Source of the DNA: Bremia lactucae | Lineage: Eukaryota; Oomycota; Peronosporomycetes; Peronosporales; Peronosporaceae | Assembly: GCF_004359215.1 (NCBI RefSeq) | Contig: NC_090613.1 | Span: 2,860,647-2,924,646 of the forward strand | Direction: 5' to 3' | Length of the DNA: 64,000 nucleotides | Shown: positions 32,421 through 44,040 of the stretch, one piece after another | How positions within the stretch are numbered: position 1 is the stretch's first letter | How the letters are laid out: every line of letters starts with the position of its first letter | Translations under genes and position numbers: made by a program | The notes under the pieces: generated by a model | What the model saw: only the letters and a program-made list of their open reading frames with translations | What the model was told of the DNA's origin: nothing | Database searches by the model: none

Positions 32421-33010
32421 GGTAATCTTTCAAATCTTTGGGAACATTACTGTCTTAATATGATCTTCTAACGTCTCAAGTGATTATGACGATGAAACAC
32501 TAATTATTGCAACATTGGGATCATGGTCACTGCTGATTTGCGCAGCTGGATCAAAATCAGGCTGGAGCAAAAGGGCATCAGCAACGACGTTAAATCGTAC
32601 TGGTTCGTTTTCCACAGAAAAGGTCTACTCTACGAAAGGAAGACAATCATCTCGCCATTCTTTGCGAGAGATGTGGCTGTTTGCAACCGTGCGTGAAGAC
32701 GCATGGTCCGTATATACAATGATCCAAGAGATATACCCTAGCGCATACTCGTCGCCAGGAGCTACTTGTCATGCACTGGATAGTTGCGTCTAGCTGGTTG
32801 AAGCTGACGTGAACGACGCGCTCGAATCGTCTGTATCATATTGCATTAACGCACGTCGATTGCGTAATAGATTGCGTCACAGACAGCATGAAAGGCCTGT
32901 CTTGGTCCTCCAATCGCCAATATTGGCGATTGCAACAGCTTGGCATGATTCTTTCAAAGGAACGCTGACAATCAGCGTTCCATGACCTCAACAAAGTAGA
33001 AATATTTTCT
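32421..33010 (-). pseudogene. Element C RNase H, degenerate
   Basis: The order is as in elements B and D. The minus frame 33279-32836 carries the RT end and SIRQYWRLEDQDRPFMLSV in place of the canonical CDAS block. The later TDHASLRT block, near 32720-32690, is degenerate. Numerous point changes compared with D show this copy is older. Confidence 0.7.
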
Positions 33011-33900
33011 TTCATTTCGGCGTAATTGCCAGAGTACTCATGTAAGCACGCCGCGAAGCCGAAGAACTTTCGTAGTCCCTTTACATTGCATTGACTGGCA
33101 CAATTAGTCGGTGATCGCCTTGATCTTTTCCGGATCCGATGGTACACCGTGTTTACACACGATGCACCCAAGAAGTGGTATTTTGCTAGCGGAGAGTATA
33201 CACGTCTTGCGAGTTGCATACAACTTGTGCTTACGCATAAGTGTAAGAACCTTTCGGACGTGGGCTCGATATACTTCAACGTCCCGCTTTTGATTCGTGG
33301 CTTTTATGCACGAAGACGTAATCAAATAACTTGGTGCAAAATTCCGCACCGATCTCAACATATTGGTTACATATCTATTACATATCGCAGGGGCATTACT
33401 AAGTCCTTGTGGCATGACTAGCCACTCCCATAGCATGCCGCTTGGGGTGCTTACTGCTGTGAACGGAATATCTTGTTCATGCATAAGGATCTGATAGAAT
33501 CCAACCTTGCAGATCCATTGACGAGAAGATGGTACTCTTTAATATACCATCAATGATTACGTCTTTTCCTGGTATCGGCGTTTGAGCCTGTAGTGCGTAA
33601 GCTATTCGCCACCCTCCTGTTGCTTACGTACGCAAAGGTGCGGAAGCTATATATCGCTTAGCAGCGGCCATGTGAAGGAAATTGACTCCCTCATATAACC
33701 CGCTGCTAAGCGATCGTAAAGAATTTGTCGATCGCTAATACTTGTTCACGAGGCAACTGACTACTGCATCATGACACAGTATTTCGAATTTAATATTGGG
33801 TCGATTTCGTGTCGAGTGCCTTTATCCTTAGCCAACTTGCACGGTATGGATTCAGGAAATCAATTCTTCAATTTGATCAAATCCTAATTTAAAGGATATG
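33011..33900 (-). pseudogene. Element C reverse transcriptase, inactive
   Basis: The minus frame 33484-33104 gives MHEQDIPFTAVSTPSGMLWE and WLVMPQGLSNAPAICNRYV, then SYLITSSCIK. At 33310-33335 a one-base deletion and a change of the second aspartate destroy the YFDD box. The fingers part is at 33550-33840. Clearly dead. Confidence 0.85.
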
Positions 33901-34771
33901 TCTTTGGAGACTCCCAGGATGGCAACGTGAAGCGTTCAATCCGAGTCTTCTCACCGAGGACACATTCGTCCATGGATGAGCTACTGAGAACCCGTTTGTT
34001 CTCAGGAAATACTATTGCCGACCGAATATCGTCCAGTGCTTGTCATCTGTGACAAGTACGCAGATCTGCTTGACTTTGCCACTACGCAGTTCATGCAAGA
34101 ACCGTTTCGATTCTAGCGTTTGCAATTAAGTTATCTCCGAACGAAAATTCGATGGCGCTATTAGATTATGTGTATAAGCGCCTACACTTAATCCGTTGTT
34201 TACTACGACATTTAATGTCTCAGTTTTCTCTTTGGAACTTATCTCCAAGAAATTTTAACCTGGAAACCTTTGACACAGGTTCTGAGGACATTTTCCCTAA
34301 GATTCTTGGGAGCTTATTCCCTCAACTTTTATTCAAAAGTATCTTCTCCAACTTCCTCTAGCTTTGATTGCGCAACTATAGCGAGATCTCCTACGACCGA
34401 CCTGTAAGTCGATCTAGGACTTTCGCGCTTTCACTTATAAATAGGCGTTGAATATTTTTTTTGGATGTTTCTTTTGTAGCATAAAATCTTTGTGTAGTCC
34501 CACTCAACTTATTTGAGTAGTCGAACTTCGACGCAGCCTGTGCTTGTGCACAGGCATCGAAACCTAACTCCACAGTGTGATAGGTTATCATACTGAGGTC
34601 TTGTGCAGTCGTGCAAACGACCGAACCACGAGTGTGGCCATCCCACTCACTCGTAGGGCATCCACAGGATTGTGGACACTTCAAGATGTTCGTCAGATGA
34701 ACGAGACGCTGGCGTCGGCATGGCTTGATGCTGCCAGATTATGCATGACTAGTACTTTCTGAGCCATGGTA
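33901..34771 (-). pseudogene. Element C linker and C-terminal protease, left of the Copia insertion
   Basis: Degenerate minus-strand sequence matching the element D linker (PTSEWDGHTRGSVVCTTAQD at 34660-34600). The sequence up to 34766 (CTGAGCCA) is colinear with 46377-46386 in element D and stops at the Copia target site TGGTA. This side is clearly more diverged from B and D than the right side at 40126-40440. Confidence 0.75.
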
Positions 34772-35089
34772 TGTTGTACGATAGGTTGTCTATTGCATTT
34801 GTGCAAGAGGTGTAGGAAGTAAAAGTAAAATATATTTAGCATTACGTACACTCATTCGTCAACACTACAACATGCACTGCAACTTGACCATGAGACGAGC
34901 TCCACATGGTGACCGTCTCTCCTTGTTATGCCATCCTGACGTTTTGACGTGCCGATAAAGTCAGCTCGTCGTATATGTCAAATTGTCACAATCATTAGCC
35001 ATTCAGGTAGGTCGCGACCTACCAGGTACAAATTTTCGCAGTTGAGTTCAACGCCCTTTTCGACCTGTCAAAAACGATAGTTTCTAACA
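34772..35089 (-). repeat. Copia 3' LTR
   Basis: It starts (on the + axis) with TGTTGTACGATAGG and ends TTCTAACA, 318 bp. The purine-rich strand next to it on the element side (AGGAAGCAGATAAGTAGG on the minus strand) fits a polypurine tract. Confidence 0.9.
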
Positions 35090-35199
35090 CGCCTACTTAT
35101 CTGCTTCCTGGATGCCCATCAACTTGAACATCACGCAAATCGTGCATCCTTTGTGCCGGTAACGCCTTCGTCAATATGTCTGCCATCATGTCCCCTTTG

Positions 35200-35800
35200 A
35201 CTTGACGAACCTTGTCTCCACGACTCCTTCTTAAACGCAGTGGCGTATAAACTTGAATTGTATGTCGAGACGCTTTGCGATTGAAGTATTCTTCTCACAC
35301 TTGAGTTGCTTGATCGCAGCTTGATTGTCTACCCACATTGGCATGGTCTCCTTCACGGGTAGTTTCAGCTTCCCGAACAACTCCTTTAAACCTAACAGCT
35401 CTTGTCCAGCTTGCGGACAAAATATGAATTCCGCCTCCATCGTGCTCAACAATACTCCGGATTGTTTTTCGCCCAACCACATGACAACGGCTCATCCAAT
35501 GTGAGCATACACCCGGACACGGACTTGCGGTCCGACTTGTCGGCGGCGAAATTCGTATCGCTTCAACATTCGATTCAAACATCCTCGGACGTCGGTCCAA
35601 CACCGTTTATTTGAATCTTCGAATCCTACGACTTCTTTAAGTGCCTCACGATTCGCTTCGCAGTCTTCCAATATTTCATCGTTGGCTTGCGCGTCCGTTG
35701 CGTGGCCTTGTGCACAGCAAAACAAATATATGGGCGCGTGCATCTTGCAATCCATAGCAGGCTTCCAGTCAGAGACTGAAACGACTTCGCACTTGGCTCA
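35200..35800 (-). pseudogene. Copia RNase H
   Basis: The minus frame 35482-35231 gives LGEKQSGVLLSTMEAEFIF, then MWVDNQAAIKQLKCE and LDIQFKFIRH. These are the Copia RNase H motifs (EAE, DNQAAI, and the conserved ending resembling K.IDI..HFIR). Upstream frames to 35800 are broken. Confidence 0.88.
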
Positions 35801-35899
35801 CCTTTCGCGCACCATTGGCAGGAAAGTAGTCGAAATCTTCTTTATCTTTCGTGTTGCATTCGTCTCTGATTGGGGTCCGTACCCCGTTTTCTCGTTGCA

Positions 35900-36900
35900 G
35901 TCCGAACTCCTTCAGTAGCTTGATCATGATCTCTTGATCCAAAACGTATCCCGTTGTGTCGTTCAGTCCAATTTGCAGCTCTTGAAACTTATTAACAAGT
36001 TTCTAGTCTTTGATGGACAATGAATGTATCTCCACAAAAATATCATCCACAGCGCTCTGTTTGATGCAAGTGACCTATAGGTCATCGACATAGACACCAC
36101 CACCGTGAACGTACCGCTTTTGTACTTGTTGTGCAGGCCCATGTCTGTGGTGCCTTGCTTAAAACCTCCCTGACCCTGCTTGAATCAAACAATTTGCTCC
36201 ATAGTCGTTTATCCCGCTCAAGGCCATTTAATAGCTTTTTCAACAGGAGGGCCCGATTGCTTGAGATCTTCACTCCGAAAGCCTTGAGCTCCTGGTCCTT
36301 TAGAACTGTCCCTTTAGGCAACTTCCTGTATAATTCCAGGCGCTCCTCCTTTTCTGCTTTGATATACGCATTCGGTACGTCGCCATGTCGAGCCGGTACG
36401 TTTAATCGTCTGGAGAGCACCAGAGATAACTTCACCGTACCAAAAAACATGACAGCGGCAAACGTGAGCGTGTAATCCACACCGACCACTTGTTCGTTTC
36501 CACAGACAACCAGACGAGCCTTGTATCATTCGATGTCCCCCTTAGCATCAGTCTTGACTTGTAGACCCACTTGTGCAAGACATGCGCACCTTAAGGTGTC
36601 CAAACGTCGTTCGATTTGAAGGCGTTCAATTCTTCTGGAACGGCATTTGCCCACTGCTACAGTTTTCACTTCTGATTGCTTCACCATAGTGTTTGAGGTT
36701 TTGCATGTTTTGGTAGATTCTTTGAAGGCTCTCTAGGCTATTGTCTGCTGATCGACCAACTATGCCGTTCTCTAGTCCATCTGGACTTCCGGCCGTTGCG
36801 AGCTTTCGTCACCCGTCCCTGACACTTGAATGTACTTTAACGTCGGGTTGATAAGCTTTGGGTATCTCCTCCTGATTGTCGACTCTTTCCAGGTAAGACT
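35900..36900 (-). pseudogene. Copia reverse transcriptase
   Basis: The minus frame 36489-36082 starts MVGVDYTLTFAAVMFF (consensus GVDYxETFAPV), followed by RHGDVPNAYIKAEKEERLEL, the block with the first catalytic aspartate. A GVYVDDL box at about 36092-36070 supplies the other two aspartates and is followed directly by a stop. Frames are broken on both sides. Confidence 0.87.
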
Positions 36901-37105
36901 TGAGCTTTCCATATTGTTCATCAGACAGCGTCCGATGTTCGAACAAATTGTGTCATCCCAATCACCTTATCCTTGGGAATATACACTTTGTACCCCTTCG
37001 TCTCGTCACTTTTGCCAGCGATTAAGGCTGCTTTCCCGCGCTCCGTAAGTGACTTGTTCCTTGAATTGACATCTAAGTTTAAAAACAAAGCTTTACCTGA
37101 TGAGT

Positions 37106-37457
37106 CAAGAGTGAGAAACGGCCTACCTCTACTTCCTTTTTGATTAGCTTCGTTAAGAAAGATAGTTACTTGTTTGTGATTGCAGTAATTCTGGAATTAA
37201 TAATAAGAAACATTCGTTCTGAGTTGTTAATTAGAAAGCGGTATTGAGGATGGTAGTGACTTGTTCGCGACTGCAGTAGTTCTGGAGTCAAGAGTGAGAA
37301 ACGGCCTACCTCTATTGCTTTTTTGATTAGCTTCGTAAAGAAAGATATTCTGAGTTGTTAATTAGAAAGCGGTATTGAGGATGGTAGTGACTTGTTTGCG
37401 ACTGCAGTAGTTCTGGAGTCAAGAGTGAGAAACGGCCTACCTCTATTGCTTTTTTTA
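37106..37457. repeat. Tandem repeat, 131-bp unit, about 2.6 copies
   Basis: The unit beginning TTCTGAGTTGTTAATTAG starts at 37217 and again at 37348. A partial, more diverged copy precedes it from about 37106. The segment GTCAAGAGTGAGAAACGGCC occurs three times. It lies inside the Copia coding region, between the RT and integrase remnants, and would disrupt any reading frame. Confidence 0.9.
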
Positions 37458-38320
37458 TGCATCGTGCACGCAGAACTGAACACCACGATGTCGCTCAGCA
37501 AAGGCACCTTCTTCGTCAAAAATTCCATTGGGGACACTTCACCAGAGTTCGACTTGGTGTGCTCTGCTCCTAATTTAGAATGTACGTCGCGTACTCAGTA
37601 GCATCGCCCAGGAAAATAGAGGTAGATTCGAGGCTAATACCATGTTTCGTACCATGATCATGACAGTCCGATGCATCCGTTCAGCCTTGCCATAACTGGC
37701 TTGATTTCTGGCTTCCCTTGCATGACGTGAGACCTTTGTCGCTTTTCAAAACACGTCCAGTGTCTTGTATTCATCACCCCGTCCGTGCGTAGCAGTGGAC
37801 GCTGCAATTGAACTCTCGTTCAAAAACCCCACGAGGAAATGCTTGAACTTGAGTGCAGCAACCTCCTGGAATTTTGCTAAAAACACACGACAGTTTTCGA
37901 TCAGTAGTCAATGAAGTTGACCAGGTAGCGGTTGCCCAAACGACCCCTGAAGGTCATCGGACCTTTGAGTCGGAGCATTACTCCACCTATCACATTGATG
38001 GGAGAATTCATTCTTTATTCCCGTGTTCCTCTTCGACTGCGACACTTTCGCTTGCTTTCCTTGAGCACAGGCAAGCAATGCATGCGCGCCATGTCCATCA
38101 GCCTGATAGCTGACGCCGGTTCTTTGGCCATCTTGATGATAGCATTAAGACACAGGTGACCCAAGCGGCAATGAAAAGCATCAAGATGCCACTCTGAACA
38201 TCCCAATTGGATTTATATTCAGGTGCATTGAGTGCCGCCATCATCGCCTACCGTGGTGAACTGTAGGCATTTTTCACGGGTCCCATCACATATACTTCCA
38301 AACCTAGTAGTCAATATCCT
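37458..38320 (-). pseudogene. Copia integrase, degenerate
   Basis: The minus frame 38206-38015 reads WHLDAFHCRLGHLCLNAIIK, the pre-integrase H...H region, followed by a Cys motif. The DDE core must lie at 37950-37500 but is too damaged to assign residues. Confidence 0.75.
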
Positions 38321-38639
38321 CGAGATTCAAGTACGTATCCTTTAACCTCAAATTTACCCTCGAATTAAACATACGAAATGATGTTACGCTCGAGGTTTGC
38401 GGCGTACTGAACATCGAGGAGTCGTATGGTGTTCACGACTTTAAGTGCGATAACCTCAATGTTTGCACTTTCTTGTTTGGTAATTCGCAGCACATCTCCG
38501 TAAGTGGTTGCCGTCAAACTCTCATTTGACAATCCGTTGTGTCTTCTACCAGATGGAGGTCATTGACCAGGTACCTGCTGGAGCCACTGTCGAGGTTCCA
38601 ATGGTTGCCAATTGCGAACGTAAAGCTTGCCCTTACATT

Positions 38640-39420
38640 TTTTTACTTTAATAGGTGGTATATCGATTTGAGGTGTCCGGTTTCCCCGCACTTGTATCAT
38701 GTGCATTGATCACCTTCATTGAACGATGTCTTCAACTTGACCTTAGCCTTATCCTTCGACTCCTTTGCTCGCTCGACAGTGTTAAACACGTCGCGCCCAT
38801 GATGCTTTGCACGATTGTCAACTTCCGTGACTGTGCAAATTGTGCCAGCTCTTCAGCTTGGTGTAAGCAATCGGTTCGGTGAATGTCCAAATGAACAACA
38901 TGGTCATTCGCATGTGCGGTTTCACATAATGGGCAATGTTGTCCAACACGAGGGTTCCGCCCCTCCGCACGCATCACTGACATTGATTATGTATAAGAAG
39001 TGGTCCGTCCAACTTCTGTGAGCTGCCTTCGGCTCCGTACACAACTTCATACTCTGGACAGCTGTGATCTTGGTGCTGAAGTTCTTGAATGACCTTTGCA
39101 TAGCATGCTCTAGTGCATGGCTTTCAGACCACCAAGTCTCAACCTGCCGACGGTAATACATCTGCGCCTTTCCGGCCAAGTTTTGTCCTAGGACATCAAC
39201 CTTGATATCCTCCACCCACAAAAATCCACACGCGCGCTCTGCGAACCCGACTTGGCGCACAAATTCCATGCCCCATCCGAGAAAAACACTACCAAGACCA
39301 TGGCATAGCTCCTTGCCGTCGAAAACTGTAGCGCCCGCAATCTGTGGTCTCGGGTTGACGTGCGCCATGTTCGGCATACCCACACCATGGTGGTAGCCTT
39401 GCACCCCGCCATAAGATTTA
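38640..39420 (-). pseudogene. Copia gag
   Basis: The minus frame 39404-38922 gives IAGATVFDGKELCHGLGSVF, then LGQNLAGKAQMYYRRQV and MQRSFKNFSTKITAVQSM, like the UBN2/Copia gag fold. A degenerate zinc knuckle (YKCGETGHLKSIY) is visible near 38690-38650, with the last Cys replaced and a stop inside. Confidence 0.8.
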
Positions 39421-39807
39421 CGGTGTCCGGTGTCTATCTCATGTTGAGGTCTGCTGCAACCTGGCCTGCTTGAAGCCCTTGAACATAAGCTTCGTATTGT
39501 CTGGCTCCAAAGTATGTAGCCGGCGACATGTCGTTTGGTGTCATCTTGGGGTATAGGGTAAGCTCAAAGGCCTGGCATTATCCGTCCTCCGGCTCCCGGG
39601 GCCGAACCAAAGGCACTCGACTCCGCGGAGTCTTTCCGGTGCTTAATGGCTTGCTTTCACTGGGAGACCTCCATTCGATTCATCCGACTGGATAAGTCCC
39701 CGAACATAACCAGCACCTTCCCCAGTGCTGCCACGGGCATTGTCGACTTACTTGATAGGTACAGCTTGTTTGGCTGCGCTAACAATACGTCCGTTGGGCT
39801 CACAACC

Positions 39808-40120
39808 TGTTGTACGATAGGTCATCTGTTGCACTTGTGCAAGAGGTGTAGGAAGTAAAAGTAAAATATGTTCAGCATTGCGTACTCTCATTCGGCAACA
39901 CTACAATATGCACATCAGTTGCACTATAAATTGACCATGACAGAGGTCCACATGGTGACTGTCTTTCCCTGTTATGCCATACTGATGTTCCAACGTGACG
40001 ATAACGTCGGCTCGTCGCATCTGTCAAACTGTCACAATCATTAGCCATTCAGGTGGGTGCAACTTGTCGCAGTTGACTCTAACGCTCTTGTCGGCCTGTC
40101 AAAAACGATATGTTCTAACA
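39808..40120 (-). repeat. Copia 5' LTR
   Basis: 313 bp, matching 34772-35089 with substitutions and two short indels (one near 39906-39930). It is followed by the target duplication TGGTA at 40121-40125. Confidence 0.9.
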
Positions 40121-40125
40121 TGGTA

Positions 40126-40527
40126 AACCTAGGATGACATCAAATTTGTCATCCAAATCCAGTACGATGAAATCATCATCGTAACGTAAATCTTTTAACG
40201 TGTAGTGGAATTTCACTACGCATTTTTATCGTTTCGTTACTGTTATCGATGCGCCAGTTACTAGACGCACCGTCATCCTCGTTGGAGGGATGTCGCGCTC
40301 AACAAATTTGAGGCTACGACCCTCTAGCGACTGCTTCCAGATAAAGTTATGCGACGCCCCACAGTACACTAGGGTCTAACTGACAAATCATTTGTCACTT
40401 TTAATTTCAAGGTGATGAAAGATACCTCATCACCAGGTGAAGAGACACATAATGACTGTGTGTGTGGAGCAACTTGAGTCATTTGCAAATTCTCTTGAGG
40501 TTGCTGGATCAGTAGGGCGTTGCGCCC
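40126..40527 (-). pseudogene. Element C protease, N-terminal part right of the Copia insertion
   Basis: This is the minus-strand protease continuing from the target site. It is almost identical by eye to element B at 29793-30110 and to element D from 46390, sharing the Tyr in place of the catalytic Asp (YCGASHN-type box near 40360). Like B it has a stop close to that box. Confidence 0.8.
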
Positions 40528-41557
40528 CTACTGACCCCGACCGTTTTTTGGCGGTTCGCCTCGTTGTTGCGATTTCGCAACAACGTCGGACCCGCGACCG
40601 TTGCCGTTTTTGGCATTCGGTCTATAGTTACGTTCAGTACTTCTCGGTACTGAGCGTGGGGCACTGTACTCATGAGCGTAATGTCCTAACTTTTGATACC
40701 GGTTGCATTTCTGCAATCGCTTGTTGTTCGAAAAAGCGAGGTTTCTCGCTTTCGACATAAGAGAGGTCCATAAGTTCTGGACCTCCAAGCTCGTGTCGTC
40801 TTGGAGGACGATATGATGACGAACTAGCTTGAGCCTGTCTCAAGCTAATGTCCTCCTGTTCCGCAACGGATATTACTTCTTCAAGCGGTTTCAGTTCCAA
40901 GCGGAACAGGTGTGTCTTTACGGGACCATTCGTGAGACCTTGGATGAACACCGTAATCAACGTGTGTTTATGAACTGGGTTGTTTGTATACAATTCGCAA
41001 GAGTGTATGTGCTGGGCATAAGCGTGAATATCACGCTTGCCTTGCTTGAGTATTAGAAGCTCTGACCGAGCTCTGACCTCAGTTCTAGGCGGTTCAAACG
41101 TCTGTTTGAGCCGGGCTTTAATAGACTCTAGCGACTTAAGGACACATGGGTTGCGCAACTTGAGGCCTACTGCCCAAGTTTTAACACGACCTGCTAAATT
41201 TGATTGAGCAAATGCGACTTGCATTTGCTCGTCGACGATGTGACGAGCCTTTATGGCATCGTCTAACTCGACAAACCATCTTAAGAGAGAGTCTTTTTCG
41301 ACTCCACTATACTTAAAGATGTCAATATTTAAAGTTTCGGGACGACGTCTGTGCGTCATCACAGTTACAGGGGTCTGTACCTGTTCTAACTTCAACAGCT
41401 CTGCCTGTTGAGAGCCTTCCTGACTAAGCAAGGCTAAATTTTACTTCGTCTCGTCAAGTTCATATTGTATGAACTTGGCGATGGCTGAATGGAAAGCACC
41501 TTTGTCCAAGCCGGACAGCATGGCCAAGATGGCATCGTTCCCTGCGGTCGAACTCAT
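40528..41557 (-). pseudogene. Element C gag
   Basis: The ATG at 41557 starts MSSTAGNDAILAMLSGLDKG. TAA at 41441-41443 breaks the frame, which resumes in 41431-40670 with a nearly full capsid (PETLNIDIFKYSGVEKDSLL; FEPPRTEVRARSELLILKQG; SLRQAQASSSSYRPPRRHEL). The zinc knuckle reads CNRYQKLGHYAHEY at 40720-40680, two Cys changed to Tyr, so zinc binding is lost. Of the five L1 gags this is the longest single frame. Confidence 0.9.
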
Positions 41558-41700
41558 TCGTTCGACCGCACTCCTTTCTACGTACCTTAGAAAGGAGTAG
41601 CTACCACGCGAAACGTGATGCGTATTTCCATTATCATCTAACACGTACATGTTAGATGATAGAACTGTGGTCCTTGGACAGACTACAAAGTGCTGACAGG

Positions 41701-42147
41701 TGTAACGGGGCACTACTGACTTGTACTACTTTCAGTACAAGTCCATTACTTATTGCCTCAGTGTAAGTGTTGCCTCACGTCACTTCACGTCCACTAGTAC
41801 GTGCAGAGGAAGACTCTCTTGAAAACACTTGCTTAAAGAGGGTTAAAAGAAAACTGAATATAATATAATTAAGTTCTTCGGTTTATATCTATTAATACTA
41901 ACTTAATTATAAACTAATGCAAAATATGTAATAAAGTCTAATGTATCTGTCTTTCTCTTTGCGCAAGTCCAACGCTGACTGGACAGCGGAGAAATTAAAT
42001 ATAATGGTCTATATCTACCAATGAATAAGCTTTATAGAATATTACCATGTAAAGTAAAATTCTCCTAATGTTATCTCCCTTTTAGATATTTTTTTCTAAT
42101 AAAGAACCTTTAAGTGTTAATTTCATGTGACGATACACCCCGTCACA
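41701..42147 (-). repeat. L1 LTR of element C (5' LTR)
   Basis: In minus orientation TGTGACGGGG starts at 42147 and CCCCGTTACA ends at 41701, followed by the primer-site sequence CCTGTCAGCAC. 447 bp with AT-rich centre. No second LTR of this element is found. Confidence 0.9.
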
Positions 42148-42480
42148 GGATGAAGTACTAGGCCTTACTTATTGACAAATCACGCAAGCACGTTCTGCGT
42201 ACAAAATACGCAGAACGTGGTTCTGGTAGGCCAGTAAAAGTCGCGACTTACTGTGAGGTAAGTCTGCTTACGTCCACGATTCCCACTTATTGGTGCATCG
42301 TAACAATACATGATGCGCAAGCGCATAACATTATGAGTGGAAATGACGAAACGAGGTGAGTCGCCTGTTGCGGCTGTGTCGAGGTTGACTCCCTCATATA
42401 ACTTGCTGCTAAGTAATCAGCAAAGAACTTGTCAATCGCAAAAACTTGATCACGAGGCAGCGGCCACTGATCATGATGTT
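42148..42480 (-). pseudogene. Small pol fragment: integrase zinc region joined to RT fingers
   Basis: The sequence at 42148-42385 matches the integrase zinc-binding region of element D (43660-43880). It is followed directly by 42385-42480, which matches the RT fingers region (45290-45390). RNase H and the RT palm between them are deleted, about 1.4 kb relative to element D. Too short and broken to code. Confidence 0.75.
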
Positions 42481-43290
42481 GCTAAGCCGCGCTTAGGAAC
42501 TTGAAATCTTCATCTCCACGTCGTGAACTTCGAGATTTTGGTGGCACCTTGCTTACACTATTATCAGTGTAGGCTAGCTTGTACCGAAGCAGCACAGGCA
42601 AAAGGTGCCCCGTTCATAGAATCCACGTTCGCCAGTTTTGCTTTTCTTCTTGGCGCAGATTGGTTGCCGTCCACGACCGTTCTAGTAAAATCTCTTGTAT
42701 CCCTTTCGGTGGTAGCGGCTCATTACTTATGTACTGTTGAATCAAATATGCATGCTGACAGTTAAAGAGATACGAGTTTATAAAACAAGCTATTTCTTCG
42801 TAGTTACTTCGTCACGGCCAAAATAAACTAGGGTGACGATGAAAATAGAAGCAAAGCAACAGTATCAAAACGCTTTCGGAGCAGCTTGACTTAGCTGAGC
42901 TAAGTTTAGCATGATCGTCCTGGTCTGCACCTGCTGGTAAGCCTAAGCGAAGCGTTCTCGCTCCCTTTACTTCACTGAGAGTCAGGCGTCTACTGGCTGT
43001 CATGGAACATCGTGACTTCTCGATGTCTAGTATTAAAAGGGAAAAGGTGGTGGCGTCATGTATTTATGCGAGGCTAGTGCCTAATACACATGCCAAGTGA
43101 CCAAGAAAAGCGTCATATAGCATAAACCTCAAATAAATAATTCTTTCAGAAACAATATTCTCCGAACCAAAAAAAATAGGTCTACAAATTTGCATCGACA
43201 TGCACCTCTCTTCAAGCTGCAATGGATACCAGTTCTCCCTGGTCGCTAAGACGGTGCATGAAAATTATGTTGAACTTCGCAGGCGTTCGA
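42481..43290. other. No gene recognised
   Basis: A 0.8 kb stretch between two Gypsy fragments with no similarity I can see to the L1 or L2 elements. The open frame 42523-42765 (+) has hydrophobic runs but no motif and is probably chance. It may be an older host or transposon sequence. Confidence 0.4.
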
Positions 43291-44040
43291 ACACAAGCAA
43301 TGACATTTTACGCGTTTCGTCTGACCATCTCTCGCTAGATGATCAGAAGCTGACATAGTCTGCCGTGTCCCGAGAGGCCAGAACACGGATTGCCAAAACT
43401 CCACCGTAAACAGTGGATCTCTATCCGAGGCAATTCACGGGGTAACCCATGGAGTTTGAATACCGTGTCCATTAAGACACGGGCACAACCCGGAGCCGTC
43501 ATCGACTCTGGTACCGCAGCAAGATATACCATCTTGCTGAATCTGTCTAAAAACAAGGATTCCATTATTTTTGTGGTCGTCTTCGGGAAATCCGAAGACG
43601 AAGTCCATAGATACGGACCGCCAACACTCTACCGGAAGTGGTAGAGGTTAAAGAGGTGCACGGGATGAAAGACTAGGCTTCACCAGTTGACATACCTCGC
43701 AAGCACGAATGTACTTGCGCACGAACTGATACTGGCGGGGCCAGTAAAAGTCGCGACTTACTGTTAGGTAAGTCTTCTCACGTCCACGATGTTCACTTGT
43801 TGGAGCATCGTGACACGTATACATGATGCGCAAGCGCAAATCATTGTGAGTTGAGACGACGACACGTGATGTGTCGCCGGTAACGGCTGTGTAATACAAT
43901 AAGCCGTTACGTGTTGTGTATCGATCGGATGACGATCGATATAAAGCCGGTAGATCTTTCAAAGATTTATCGGATGGATTCATTAAATGATCCATCAGAC
44001 AAAGAAGGTCCTTATCTTCTTTATAGGCTTTCTTTATGTC
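43291..44040 (-). pseudogene. Element D integrase
   Basis: The minus frame 44346-43648 reaches from RNase H through the linker into the zinc-binding region (CHDAPTSEHRGREKTYL, where the relatives read HLGREKT, then FVRKYIRACEVCQLVKPS). The frame 43565-43335 contains LDRFSKMVYLAAVPESMTA and FKLHGLPRELPRIEIHCL, where a frameshift garbles the DRDPKF box. The core ends near 43300. The C-terminal domain and 3' LTR are missing. Confidence 0.87.

Larger units (their letters stand above)
34772..40120 (-). mobile_element. Complete Copia-type LTR retrotransposon nested in element C
   Basis: Both LTRs are present (34772-35089 and 39808-40120; termini TGTT...AACA), flanked by a perfect 5-bp target duplication TGGTA (34767-34771 and 40121-40125). 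Internal coding on the minus strand reads gag (about 39420-38640), integrase, RT, RNase H (about 35225). The integrase-before-RT order defines Copia. The host sequence on both sides joins exactly into the element D sequence GAGCCAAGGTAAACC. Frames are broken in many places and the LTRs differ by substitutions and small indels, so the copy is old. Confidence 0.93.

Noticed and set aside
42523..42765. Frame with hydrophobic stretches that might be a secreted protein
   Set aside because: No clear signal-peptide start, no homology seen, and located in transposon debris.
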